Shown: in pieces, positions 33,588 to 41,266 of the stretch
Numbering within the stretch: position 1 is the stretch's first letter
Layout: the number at the start of each line of letters is the position of its first letter
Assembly: GCF_036227325.1 (NCBI RefSeq)
Contig: NZ_CP109467.1
Span: 3,968,001 to 4,032,000 of the forward strand
Source: Streptomyces sp. NBC_01465
Lineage (GTDB): Bacteria > Actinomycetota > Actinomycetes > Streptomycetales > Streptomycetaceae
Direction of reading: 5' to 3'
DNA: 64,000 bases
Notes under the pieces: model-generated
What the model saw: the letters and a program-made list of their open reading frames with translations, nothing else
Told to the model about the DNA's origin: nothing
The model's database searches: none
Program-made: the position numbers and the translations under genes

Positions 33588-33812
33588 ATGTTCAATTCGA
33601 GGCGAATCAAGGCTGAGGATTCCTGGCAGGGCAGCATCGTCGACAAGAGCCGCAACATGCCGGACGGCTCGAACATGTACCACTACATCCACGTCGAACT
33701 GTCCGACGGCCACACCAAGAAGTTCCGTATCGACAAGGAACTGTGGGCGGCTCTGGAGATCGGCGACGCCCTGGTAAAGCACCCCGGCGACCCAAACCCC
33801 AAGAAGCAATAG
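33588..33812 (+). CDS. small conserved protein, unknown function
   Basis: A 74-residue soluble protein with strand-rich N-terminal part (DSWQGSIVDKSR) and a conserved MYHYIHVELSDGHTKKFRID. It may be a small beta-barrel domain of the kind met in many streptomycetes. AGGGTG precedes the ATG at good spacing; a GTG two codons earlier is too close. No function assigned. Confidence 0.7.
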   Translation: MFNSRRIKAEDSWQGSIVDKSRNMPDGSNMYHYIHVELSDGHTKKFRIDKELWAALEIGDALVKHPGDPNPKKQ

Positions 33813-33826
33813 CCCCCGGAACCAAG

Positions 33827-34306
33827 TCAGTTCAGGATGTCCCGCAGCCGAGTCGACGTCGGCCGGTCCGCGTCGTCCTTCTCCCAGAACAGCGTCAGCA
33901 CGAGGCCCAGCGGATCCGTCCCCTGCCCTTCCCGCGCACGCGCCTTGGCCACTGAGGGGGTGTCGATGAAGCCGGCGTCGGGCTCGGTGAACAGGTCCGG
34001 GAGCTGGGCGCGGCGGGGCGCGAACGGCCAGTAGTGCCACACCAGGCCCTTCGTCCGACATGCGGTCTCGCCGATGTACCAGATCGCGCCCTGCAGGAAG
34101 GGATCCATGCGCCCGGCATGGATGTCGGCCTCGCTCCCGTAGCGGGACCGCACCAACGCCTCCAGCACGTCCAGCGAATCGGGCGTGAAGTCCCACCGCT
34201 CGGAGGAGTGCCCTGTCTGCTTGGCCCAGGCGCCGAATCCGTCCGCACGCTCGGCCAGCCACGCCTGAAGCTGCCGCCCGGTCCGCCCACCCGGCTGATC
34301 ACTCAT
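33827..34306 (-). CDS. 159-residue hypothetical downstream of STAND gene
   Basis: No family is recognised. The sequence is soluble and rich in Trp (WDFTPDSLDVLEAL, QGAIWYIGETACRT, GLVWHYWPF), and the C-terminal part includes VLTLFWEKDD. It lies 29 bases after the stop of the large trypsin-NB-ARC-TPR gene in the same direction, with AGGGTGG before the ATG, so it is very probably cotranscribed. It could be an effector, immunity or regulatory component of that system, or a passenger. Confidence 0.75.
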   Translation of the reverse strand: MSDQPGGRTGRQLQAWLAERADGFGAWAKQTGHSSERWDFTPDSLDVLEALVRSRYGSEADIHAGRMDPFLQGAIWYIGETACRTKGLVWHYWPFAPRRAQLPDLFTEPDAGFIDTPSVAKARAREGQGTDPLGLVLTLFWEKDDADRPTSTRLRDILN

Positions 34307-34335
34307 GCAAGCCACCCTAGAACCCTGCTCCCTGC

Positions 34336-37290
34336 TCAGCTCTTGCGAGCGTGCTTGAGATTGTTCCGAAATATCTGAGTAGTTGGGTGATCGTCACCCA
34401 GCACCCGCGCCGAGTCGGCCAACGTCTGTTCGTACAGGGGAATCGCCCGCGCCAGATCACCGGCCAACTCATGGGCGCCAGCAAGGTTGTTGCGGGAGAT
34501 GAAGGTGTCGGGATGCTCCTCACCCAACACCCGGACCGAATCGGTCAACACCTGCTCGAACAGGGAAATCGCCCGCGCCGGGTCACCGGCCGACTGATAA
34601 GCGGCGGCGAGGTTGCTGCGGATGGACAGCGTGTCGGGATGCTCCTCACCCAACACCCTGATCCGATCAGCCAACGTCTGCTCGAACAAGGGGATGGCCC
34701 GCGCCGGGCCACCGCCCAATTGATAGGCGTAGGCCAAATTATTGCGGGAGATGAAGGTGTCGGGATGCTCCTCACCCAACACCCTGATCCGATCGGCCAA
34801 CGTCTGCTCGTACAGGGGAATCGCCCGCGCCGGGTCACCGGCCGACTGATAGGCGTAGGCAAGATTGTGGCGCGAGCCGAGGGTGTTGGGATGATCCTCG
34901 CCCAGCGCGCGGATCGAGTCGGCCAACGCCCCCTCGTACATGGGGATCGCCCGCTCCAGATCACCGGACGACTGATAGGCGTAAGCAAGATTGTTGCGAG
35001 TGGTAAGGGTGTTGGGGTGATCCTCGCCCAGTACCCGGATCGAGTCGGCCAACGTCCCCTCGTACATGGGGAGCGCCCGCTCCAGATCACCAGCCAACTC
35101 ATAGGCGCCAGCAAGGTTGTTGCGGGAGCCCAAGGTGTCGGGGTGATCCTCACCCAACACCCGGATCGAGTCGGCCAACGTCCCCTCGTACATGGGGAGC
35201 GCCCGCTCCAGATCACCAGCCAACTCATAGGCGCCAGCAAGGTTGTTGCGGGAGATCAGGGTGTCGCGATGATCCGCCCCCAACACCCTGATCCGATCAA
35301 CCACAGCAATGCCGAGGTGGGCAATTGCGCGTGTCAGGTCACCCTGGCCCCGTAAGAAGGCACCGAGCTCGTTGTGGAGGTAGGACGTGTTTTCCGTGCC
35401 AGTCGGGATATGGCTGAGGAGAGCCTCTGTATGCGGCAAAACGGTACGTCGGAGCGCCCATGTTGCCGGGTCCTGATGAGCTCCGATCGGTACCCTCCTC
35501 AGTTGCTCGGCGGCCTCCTCGCTCGCGCTTTTGATGTCCTCGGCACGACGGTGCGGATCGCCGGGTGTGCCCGTGTCAGGTGTCCGGGCAACAGCCTGGA
35601 CCAGTCGGTGAACCGCGATGGTCGCCGTCTCCGAGTCAAGGGTGACCATGCTGTACGCAGCGAGCCGCCCCAGCGCTGTGTTGACCTCTGGTGGTGTCCC
35701 CAAGTCGTCGATCAGGAATCGCGGAATATTGTCCGGTGCATACCAGGCCAGGATCCGCAGGATCCGCCCGGCCAGGGGATCGCCGGCCAGACGATCGAGT
35801 GTGATGCTCCAGATCCGGGCCGTCGTCCGACGGGCCCGCTTCTCGCTGTCGGCCTCCTCGCCAAACAGAGTCCCGGGTGTCTCGAACATCGCCGCTGCGT
35901 GCTCGGCCAGCATCTCCAAGTACGTCCGTGCTGCGATACCTGTAGTTGCGCAGTACGCCGCGGATTGTTCTACTGCCAGTGGCAGGCAGCCGAGTTCGGC
36001 GCACAGGTCCGCTACACCGTCCGTTGTTCGCGGTCCATTGCCGGAGGCAATCCTGGTGAACAGGTCCATCGCCTCACTCGACGACAGAACATCCAGGCGT
36101 ACTGATTCGGCTGCTGCCCAGCCCTGGGAAAGACGGCTGGTGATGACGAACCGCCCGGTGGTGAGGTTCGCCAGCAGGTACTCAACATCGGCGGGGTTAT
36201 TCACGTTGTCCAACACCACCAACCAGTTCTGGTGGGTGGCCAACCACCGCAAGGCCTGACCGCGGAGGTGCTCCGACTCGAGCGTCTGGGCGGAGCCCAC
36301 CCGCAGTTCAGCGCCCAGAGACGTTAGGCCGGCGGCAACACCGGCGGGGGAGTCCGCGGTGATCCACCACACCGGGTGGTCCGGGTCAGCATGCTTCGCT
36401 ATCCAGTGGGCAACCAGCGTGGACTTCCCGATCCCGCCGAGCCCGTACACAGCCTGGACGACAACCGCCGACGCATCTGCCAGGCGTTCGCCCAGCAGCC
36501 GAAGTTCACGGGCACGCCCGACAAACGTACTCGGATGGAAGGGGATGTTCCGCAAGCCTAAGGGCCACGATACGTTTTCGATCGGGACGGGCCGGTCGGG
36601 ATGGCCGGTCTTCGGCCGACAGACGGAGAGCTCTTCGGCTGAGGCAGGCAGGTCCAACAGCGCTGCGACGAGGGCCAGTTCTGCCGGCGACAGCTGGCCG
36701 TACCACTCCCCTACCGTGCTGAGCGTCAGCTGTGGGCCCTGCTGGTGATGGTGGTCCTTGACCAGCCCGATCACCCGGCCATCCGCGAACACCGCCGACC
36801 CGGAGACGCCGCCCCACGGGCAGGCCTTCGGATCCGGCTCGGGTGGGTCGACTTCCGTGGCGATGGTGAGGTCGCCCGTACGTAACCCTTTGCCGCTGAC
36901 CCAGCCATGGAAGTCGTGACTTTCGCGGCCGAGCGACGCGTTGGCCGCGTTCTCTCGCAACATGAAGCGCGGGAAGCCAGTGCCCGTGCACGGCAACCTG
37001 TCGGCCCCGCCCCGTTCCACCTGGCCGAACTCCACCGGCTCGTCCGCGATGCCGGGCGGGGTCTCGCACAAGAGGATCGCGAGATCAGCGGCCTCCGAAC
37101 GCACAGCCACGCTGGCCACCGTGGTCTCCCACTGACTGTGGTCGCTGCGGAATCCGACCACATAGGACGGCTCCGCGCCCTCCACACTGTGGGCTGCCGT
37201 GATCACCACACCAGACCGTGCGACGTAACCCGAGGCGACCTTCTTGCCCGCGAAGATCTGCACGACCCGGTCGGGGTCGGGCCCCTTCAT
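34336..37290 (-). CDS. trypsin-like protease / NB-ARC STAND NTPase / TPR fusion protein
   Basis: A 984-residue soluble multidomain protein. Residues 1-215 form a trypsin-like protease with an apparently complete triad: H34 in TAAH, D69 in ADLAI, S163 in GVSGS. A STAND NTPase follows, with Walker A GLGGIGKST (283-291), Walker B LVVLDNV (357-363), sensor-like VITSR and a GLPLA-type motif GCLPLAVEQ. Residues 639-974 are eight 42-residue TPRs of kinesin-light-chain type. Its ATG overlaps the Trypco2 stop. The fold suggests recognition by TPRs, NTP-driven assembly and protease activation in a conflict or self-recognition system. Confidence 0.92.
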   Translation of the reverse strand: MKGPDPDRVVQIFAGKKVASGYVARSGVVITAAHSVEGAEPSYVVGFRSDHSQWETTVASVAVRSEAADLAILLCETPPGIADEPVEFGQVERGGADRLPCTGTGFPRFMLRENAANASLGRESHDFHGWVSGKGLRTGDLTIATEVDPPEPDPKACPWGGVSGSAVFADGRVIGLVKDHHHQQGPQLTLSTVGEWYGQLSPAELALVAALLDLPASAEELSVCRPKTGHPDRPVPIENVSWPLGLRNIPFHPSTFVGRARELRLLGERLADASAVVVQAVYGLGGIGKSTLVAHWIAKHADPDHPVWWITADSPAGVAAGLTSLGAELRVGSAQTLESEHLRGQALRWLATHQNWLVVLDNVNNPADVEYLLANLTTGRFVITSRLSQGWAAAESVRLDVLSSSEAMDLFTRIASGNGPRTTDGVADLCAELGCLPLAVEQSAAYCATTGIAARTYLEMLAEHAAAMFETPGTLFGEEADSEKRARRTTARIWSITLDRLAGDPLAGRILRILAWYAPDNIPRFLIDDLGTPPEVNTALGRLAAYSMVTLDSETATIAVHRLVQAVARTPDTGTPGDPHRRAEDIKSASEEAAEQLRRVPIGAHQDPATWALRRTVLPHTEALLSHIPTGTENTSYLHNELGAFLRGQGDLTRAIAHLGIAVVDRIRVLGADHRDTLISRNNLAGAYELAGDLERALPMYEGTLADSIRVLGEDHPDTLGSRNNLAGAYELAGDLERALPMYEGTLADSIRVLGEDHPNTLTTRNNLAYAYQSSGDLERAIPMYEGALADSIRALGEDHPNTLGSRHNLAYAYQSAGDPARAIPLYEQTLADRIRVLGEEHPDTFISRNNLAYAYQLGGGPARAIPLFEQTLADRIRVLGEEHPDTLSIRSNLAAAYQSAGDPARAISLFEQVLTDSVRVLGEEHPDTFISRNNLAGAHELAGDLARAIPLYEQTLADSARVLGDDHPTTQIFRNNLKHARKS
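34369..35376 (-). repeat. eight tandem 126-bp coding repeats (TPR array)
   Basis: Eight in-frame units of exactly 42 codons. Each begins RNNLA-Y/G-A-type and ends V-L-G-E-D/E-H-P-D-T. Two neighbouring units (35.05-35.26 kb) share about 80 identical bases in a row, offset by 126, which points to recent duplication. The repeats are coding, without conserved short spacers, so this is not a CRISPR array. Confidence 0.92.
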
Positions 37291-37616
37291 CGCCCGGGCC
37301 TGTCCTCACCGGACACTGTGTCGTCGGCGACCTGTGTCGGCACCCGCGCCCCAGTGGGGTCGGCCGGGTTCACCATCGTCGGCGTGAGCGGAATGGTGAC
37401 CTTGTGCAGCGAGGTACGGCTCGCCCCCGCGCTTACGCTCGCGTCGACAACCCAGAAGCGGACCTTGCCCTTGGCTTCCACGTCGACCTTCATCTCGACG
37501 TGCGTCTCCAGGACGATCGTGCCGAGTTCGAACTGGATGGCCTCACCCGCGCCGGCCGAGACGGCCAGGCTGATCTCTTCACGCAGATCCTGGATCACCT
37601 TCGACAGCTCAATCAT
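37287..37616 (-). CDS. Trypco2 (trypsin-co-occurring) domain protein
   Basis: A 109-residue protein matching the Trypco2 pattern: I-E-L-S-K-V-I-Q-D-L-R-E-E-I at the start, GEAIQFELGTIVLET, then KVRFWVVDASV and a C-terminal HKVTIPLTP. The domain was defined by its co-occurrence with trypsin-like proteases in NTP-dependent conflict systems (Kaur et al. 2020, eLife, from memory). The stop overlaps the ATG of the trypsin/NB-ARC/TPR gene, so the proteins are made together. It may act as an adaptor or protease-activity regulator. GGGGGA precedes the ATG. Confidence 0.85.
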   Translation of the reverse strand: MIELSKVIQDLREEISLAVSAGAGEAIQFELGTIVLETHVEMKVDVEAKGKVRFWVVDASVSAGASRTSLHKVTIPLTPTMVNPADPTGARVPTQVADDTVSGEDRPGR

Positions 37617-37695
37617 CGTTCCCCCACCGCTTGCACGTCCCTGCCCGAAAGGTAGCGGCTGCGGGCAGGGCTCAGGAGAGGAATGGACGGAAGGC

Positions 37696-37905
37696 TCAGG
37701 TCTCGCCGAACTCCCTTGCCTGTACGGCAGTTACGAAGGACGACCAGGCCGCGCGACCGAAGACGAGCGCCGGTCCGTGGGGGTCCTTCGAGTCCCGGAC
37801 GGGAACGGCGCGGGCGATCCCGCTCCCCACCTCAAGGCAGTCGCCACCATTGGTGCTGTAGCTGCTCTTGCGCCATGCAACGGGCAGCTCATGTGCGCTG
37901 ATCAT
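37696..37905 (-). CDS. DUF397 protein
   Basis: A 69-residue small protein of the DUF397 family, with the typical W-R-K-S-S-Y-S-x-x-G-G-D-C core, VPVRDSKDP and the closing WSSFVTAV. DUF397 proteins are made with XRE/DUF5753 regulators in streptomycetes and probably modulate them (WhiJ/BldB-related systems). The ATG overlaps the regulator stop (ATGA). Confidence 0.92.
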   Translation of the reverse strand: MISAHELPVAWRKSSYSTNGGDCLEVGSGIARAVPVRDSKDPHGPALVFGRAAWSSFVTAVQAREFGET

Positions 37906-38723
37906 TTGCCTAACTCCTCAATGTGTCTGCCGATCAACTCGGCTGACGCGTCGGGCGATAGAGCCACCGCCCTGAGCAGATCATAGGCATGCAGCCCTTC
38001 GGTGACGTCCCGTGCGTCGAGGGCGATCCGCCCCTGGGAAAAGCCGTCCACGAAGAGCACATCCGAACCTTCGCTGAACCCCAGAACCGTGAACGATCCA
38101 GCCAGGCCCGGATGCGCCGCAACCTCCCGCGGAATCACCTGAATCACGATCCTGGGCTCCCTGCCAGCGGTCACCAGACGCCCCAACTGCTGGCGCATGA
38201 CAGCCGTGCCACCGATCTGCCGCATCAGTACGTACTCGTCCACGATGAACCAGGTCCTGGGCGGAGTCTCCCGCTCGAAGACCGACTGCCTGGTCATCCG
38301 GGCCGCGACCAGGTCCTCAAGGTTGTCTGCACGTACGGCAGTCAGCATCGCCCGCGCGTACTCCTCTGTCTGCAACAGGCCAGGGATGATCTGATTCTGG
38401 AACGAACGCACCGACGTTGCGTCGTGCTCCAACTGCACGATGGGCAGGAACCAAGACGGATACGCGTACCGGACGACCAGCGGATGCAGCCGCCCGAAGT
38501 GGCCGTCCGTCCTGAACGCCAGATCCAGATCCCGAGCCAGGTCCGCCGAAGGGACCCTCTTCGCTGCCTCGATCTTCGACAGCATGGACTGAGTGGTGTG
38601 CGCCTTTCTCGCCGCCTCCTCCTGGGACATTCCAACGCTCGTACGAATGCGCCTGACCTCCGTCCCGAAGAATGCGAGCAGCGACGTCGTCGGGTCCGGT
38701 AGCGGGTCCGTCTCCACGGCCAT
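37902..38723 (-). CDS. XRE-family regulator with DUF5753 domain
   Basis: A 273-residue DNA-binding protein. The N-terminal helix-turn-helix (MSQEEAARKAHTTQSMLSKI) is followed by the DUF5753 sensor region with FQNQIIPGLLQTEEYA, FIVDEYVLMRQIGG and the C-terminal acidic stretch. AAAGGGG precedes the chosen ATG. Translationally coupled to DUF397, and 79 nt after that begins the Trypco2-STAND pair on the same strand. Probably autoregulates through the dyads immediately upstream and may control the conflict operon. Confidence 0.92.
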   Translation of the reverse strand: MAVETDPLPDPTTSLLAFFGTEVRRIRTSVGMSQEEAARKAHTTQSMLSKIEAAKRVPSADLARDLDLAFRTDGHFGRLHPLVVRYAYPSWFLPIVQLEHDATSVRSFQNQIIPGLLQTEEYARAMLTAVRADNLEDLVAARMTRQSVFERETPPRTWFIVDEYVLMRQIGGTAVMRQQLGRLVTAGREPRIVIQVIPREVAAHPGLAGSFTVLGFSEGSDVLFVDGFSQGRIALDARDVTEGLHAYDLLRAVALSPDASAELIGRHIEELGK

Positions 38724-38740
38724 GTGCAACCCCTTTGAGC

Positions 38741-38791
38741 TATGACAACTCACCAGTCATGACCGCTCGCCATGACCACATTCCTGTCATG
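38741..38791. promoter_or_regulatory. twin dyad operators of the XRE divergent promoter
   Basis: TATGAC-N9-GTCATG (38741-38761) and CATGAC-N9-GTCATG (38771-38791) are two matching inverted repeats whose centres are 30 bp apart, about three helical turns. They begin 18 bases upstream of the XRE start codon and lie between it and the divergent three-gene operon. Confidence 0.7.
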
Positions 38792-38883
38792 CGGTTGTCC
38801 CTTTTCGAGAGTACGCAACAACCGATAACTCTGTTGGGACAGAAAGCAATTGGGCACACGGACCTTCGAGAGGCGTGACGCGT

Positions 38884-39099
38884 ATGACAGACCGAGACGC
38901 GAAAATCAGGGATGCGAGGGCGGCCCGCGACGAGCTGGCGGCCGCGCTCAGCGCGGCGGGCATCCAGTTCCCCGCGCTGGACGTCGTGCCGTTCCGACGT
39001 GGCACGGCCTCAGCGCACGCCCTGGTCGACCTGGGCGTGTGCGCTCCACCAGTCGCCCGCGCGCTGGCCGCCACCATCCGGAAGGGGGCGGGCGCATGA
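38884..39099 (+). CDS. small conserved actinobacterial protein, unknown
   Basis: A 71-residue soluble protein (D-R-D-A-K-I-R-D-A-R start, PALDVVPFRRG middle). Similar short proteins commonly follow XRE/DUF397 loci in Streptomyces. GAGAGG lies ten bases before the ATG. Its stop overlaps the ATG of the next gene. Transcribed divergently from the XRE regulator and so probably under its control. Confidence 0.7.
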   Translation: MTDRDAKIRDARAARDELAAALSAAGIQFPALDVVPFRRGTASAHALVDLGVCAPPVARALAATIRKGAGA

Positions 39100-39317
39100 C
39101 GACCGTTCGGGTCGGTCAGCTCGTACGCGACGAGGCGTCCGGCCGGGTGGGTGTGCTCATGTACTGCGGGGCGTGGGAGGACCCGACCGTGAAGCGGTAC
39201 GGCCAATTGCCTTCCCGTGTCGAACAATTGGCATTCCTCCGTCCAGTTCGCGGCGGCATCGAATGGACCACGTGCCCGGGAAACGTGACACCTCTCGAAT
39301 GCGCGGACTCCGTATGA
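39096..39317 (+). CDS. small beta-rich protein, unknown
   Basis: A 73-residue protein with a KOW/SH3-like layout: VGQLVRDEASGRVGVLMYCG, then EQLAFLRPVRGGIEW. Such short barrel-like proteins often accompany XRE/DUF397 regulators. Both its start and its stop overlap neighbours (ATGA), so the three genes are translationally coupled. No activity assigned. Confidence 0.7.
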   Translation: MTTVRVGQLVRDEASGRVGVLMYCGAWEDPTVKRYGQLPSRVEQLAFLRPVRGGIEWTTCPGNVTPLECADSV

Positions 39318-39850
39318 CGCGTGCGGTCGACGCCCCCTTGTTCATGTCGTGCGACCACACCGCGACGGAATCCCTGAACGGCAAGACCTGTTGCACACGC
39401 TGCGGAGAGCAGCTCTACCTTCAACACCCGCTGCACTCGGTGTCCGTCGCAGGCGTGGTGATCCGCGAGGACGGCCGTGCACTGGCCATTCAGCGTGCAG
39501 ACAACGGCGCTTGGGAGCCGCCGGGTGGGGTGCTGGAGATTCACGAGTCACCCGAGGACGGTGCGCGCCGGGAGATCCGGGAAGAGACCGGGCTCGATGT
39601 CGAGGTCGAACGACTCACCGGCGTCTACAAGAACCTGTCCCGGGGGATCGTGGCTCTGGTCTTCCGCTGCCGCGTCAGCGGCGGAGTCGCTCGCCCCACG
39701 GACGAAACCAGGGCCGTCGACTGGCTGACTCCGGACGAGGTCACAGCCCGGATGACAGAGGCGTACGCGGTCCGTCTGCTCGACGCCTGGTCCGACGGGC
39801 CGCCGAGTGTACGCACGCACGACGGGGTTCGGCTTACCCCTGTGGCCTGA
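39314..39850 (+). CDS. NUDIX hydrolase with N-terminal Cys-rich segment
   Basis: A 178-residue hydrolase. The Nudix box is GGVLEIHESPEDGARREI plus REETGLDV (G-x5-E-x7-R-E-x2-E-E-x-G). An N-terminal region with C-D-H and CCTRC could bind zinc. Nudix enzymes hydrolyse nucleoside diphosphate derivatives such as ADP-ribose, NADH or damaged nucleotides. Third gene of the coupled unit divergent from the XRE gene; the 3' end overlaps the convergent VanZ-like gene by 17 nt. Confidence 0.9.
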   Translation: MTRAVDAPLFMSCDHTATESLNGKTCCTRCGEQLYLQHPLHSVSVAGVVIREDGRALAIQRADNGAWEPPGGVLEIHESPEDGARREIREETGLDVEVERLTGVYKNLSRGIVALVFRCRVSGGVARPTDETRAVDWLTPDEVTARMTEAYAVRLLDAWSDGPPSVRTHDGVRLTPVA

Positions 39851-40400
39851 CGGAAGGTTCTGCCAAGTAGGCGCGGCGCGGAGGATACGCCAGGGCGCCG
39901 CCGACCACGCCGCCCAGGGTGTTGAACAGGACGTCGTCGACGTCCACGGTCCGGCCTGCGTTCATCGCGTACTGCGCCGCCTCGATCAGCACACTCAGCG
40001 CGAGGCAGATCAGAACGGTCCTGCCCAGGCGCGGTCGCCGGGTGACGAACACCAGCAGCAGGCCGAGCGGGACGAACATCAGGGCGTTCGCCAGTTGAAG
40101 CCGCAGGATCATTTCGGGCTCCGCGCTGCCCATGCCGATCGTAGACAGGTCGTCGCCCCACAAGCCTTCGCCAGGCACCCACGAGACGTACCGCTGGCCA
40201 CCGCTGCCGATCGGCTGACTCGGGATCAGCGTGGCTGCCAGGACTACCACCGTGCAGCACGCGAGCAGCAGCCGGGACAGCACTGGGACGACGTCTGCTG
40301 TGCGCGGTTCCACTGCGGCAGCCACCCACGCGCTGACCGCGCACAGGAGGAGGAATCCCGCCACGGTAGCGAAGTTCAGCCAGAAGATGATTTCCCACAT
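39834..40400 (-). CDS. VanZ-like membrane protein
   Basis: A 188-residue protein with five hydrophobic helices and the VanZ features: an extracytoplasmic loop after helix 2, NALMFVPLGLLLV and the late SVLIEAAQYAMNAGRTVDVDDVL helix pair with the conserved D-D-V-L-x-N-T-L-G-G. VanZ relatives affect teicoplanin tolerance but most are uncharacterised. AAGGGG lies nine bases before the ATG. Monocistronic. Confidence 0.88.
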   Translation of the reverse strand: MWEIIFWLNFATVAGFLLLCAVSAWVAAAVEPRTADVVPVLSRLLLACCTVVVLAATLIPSQPIGSGGQRYVSWVPGEGLWGDDLSTIGMGSAEPEMILRLQLANALMFVPLGLLLVFVTRRPRLGRTVLICLALSVLIEAAQYAMNAGRTVDVDDVLFNTLGGVVGGALAYPPRRAYLAEPSVRPQG

Positions 40401-40472
40401 AACGGCATTCCCCTTGGCGGTGGGCAGGGATCCGGGTGCCACGTGAATGGCGCGGCACCCGGAAGGCTACCG

Positions 40473-40886
40473 TCAGGGGCAACGCCACTTGGTGACGTAC
40501 ATCTTGCCCTTGTATTCCATGACGCCCCGGATGCAATCGTCGGCGTTCACGGAGTGCTTCTGACTCAACTCGGCGTAGCCGCCGACCGAACTGAGCTTCT
40601 TGCTGCCGTAGTAGTTCGGCAGAGCAACGATCTTGCTGTTCTTGCGCTGGTCACCAAGCATCACAGTGATCGCGCCGCCGTTGCGGGAGTAGCCGACGGT
40701 CCATGTGTAGGTTGCCGTTTTGCCGAGCTTGCCGCCAGTGATGCACAGGTTCCCGTTGTCCAACTCGCCGCACCCTGGTGGCGTTGCGGTCTCGGACGCG
40801 GCCGCGGACGGAGCAGCGATGACGCCGGCCCCCAGAATGGAGACCAGTGATACGGACGTTCCCAGGAACCGCCTAGTGTTCTTCAC
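40473..40886 (-). CDS. small secreted protein, unknown
   Basis: A 137-residue exported protein. A signal peptide with cleavage near S-A-A-A-S is followed by a mature part with four Cys (GCGELDNGNLC and the late ADDCIRG, KWRCP), probably two disulfides. The central YTWTVGYSRNGGAITVML suggests a beta fold. GTG start beginning M-K-N-T-R-R. It may belong to peptidase-inhibitor or peptidoglycan-related small secreted proteins; I do not recognise it. Confidence 0.8.
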   Translation of the reverse strand: MKNTRRFLGTSVSLVSILGAGVIAAPSAAASETATPPGCGELDNGNLCITGGKLGKTATYTWTVGYSRNGGAITVMLGDQRKNSKIVALPNYYGSKKLSSVGGYAELSQKHSVNADDCIRGVMEYKGKMYVTKWRCP

Positions 40887-41266
40887 TCTTCGAACCCCCG
40901 TTTGCTGTATGTGCTTTATCGGGGAGTACCCGGAAATGAGAACGCCGGAAACACGTCGCATAAGAAGAAAGCATTTTCCATCGCTCGTGGAAAACCTCGA
41001 CTTCATGTCCGGGCAGGGGTCCGCCGCCCGGGTCTTGAGACCCGGGATCCGAGACGTGCCCGTTGTACGTACTAGAGGGGGTTGGGGGAGGAAGGTTTCC
41101 CCCCTACCTGCCCCCAACTGCCATGACAACCAAGGGAGATGACAATTTGTGATCGTGTGGCCACGTGCCGTGAAACTCGTGTAGCGTGCGCCACAACTGA
41201 TCGACCCCCGGTCGACGCATGCAACGTCTCCGGGGGTCTGACCAACGATCGAGGAGCAACTCGACC
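40887..41266. other. 380-bp intergenic region with three strong inverted repeats
   Basis: No gene is seen. CCCGGGTCT-TG-AGACCCGGG (41027-41046), GTTGGGGG-N22-CCCCCAAC (41081-41118) and GACCCCCGG-N18-CCGGGGGTC (41203-41238) are all perfect. The last lies 28 bases before the ATG of the following gene, just upstream of its ribosome-binding site, and could be a 5'-leader structure or operator. A TAGCGT at 41182-41187 is a possible -10. Confidence 0.6.

Noticed and set aside
34369..35376. Regular repeat array that might be a CRISPR
   Set aside because: The 126-bp units are in-frame TPR codons without short conserved repeats and unique spacers.
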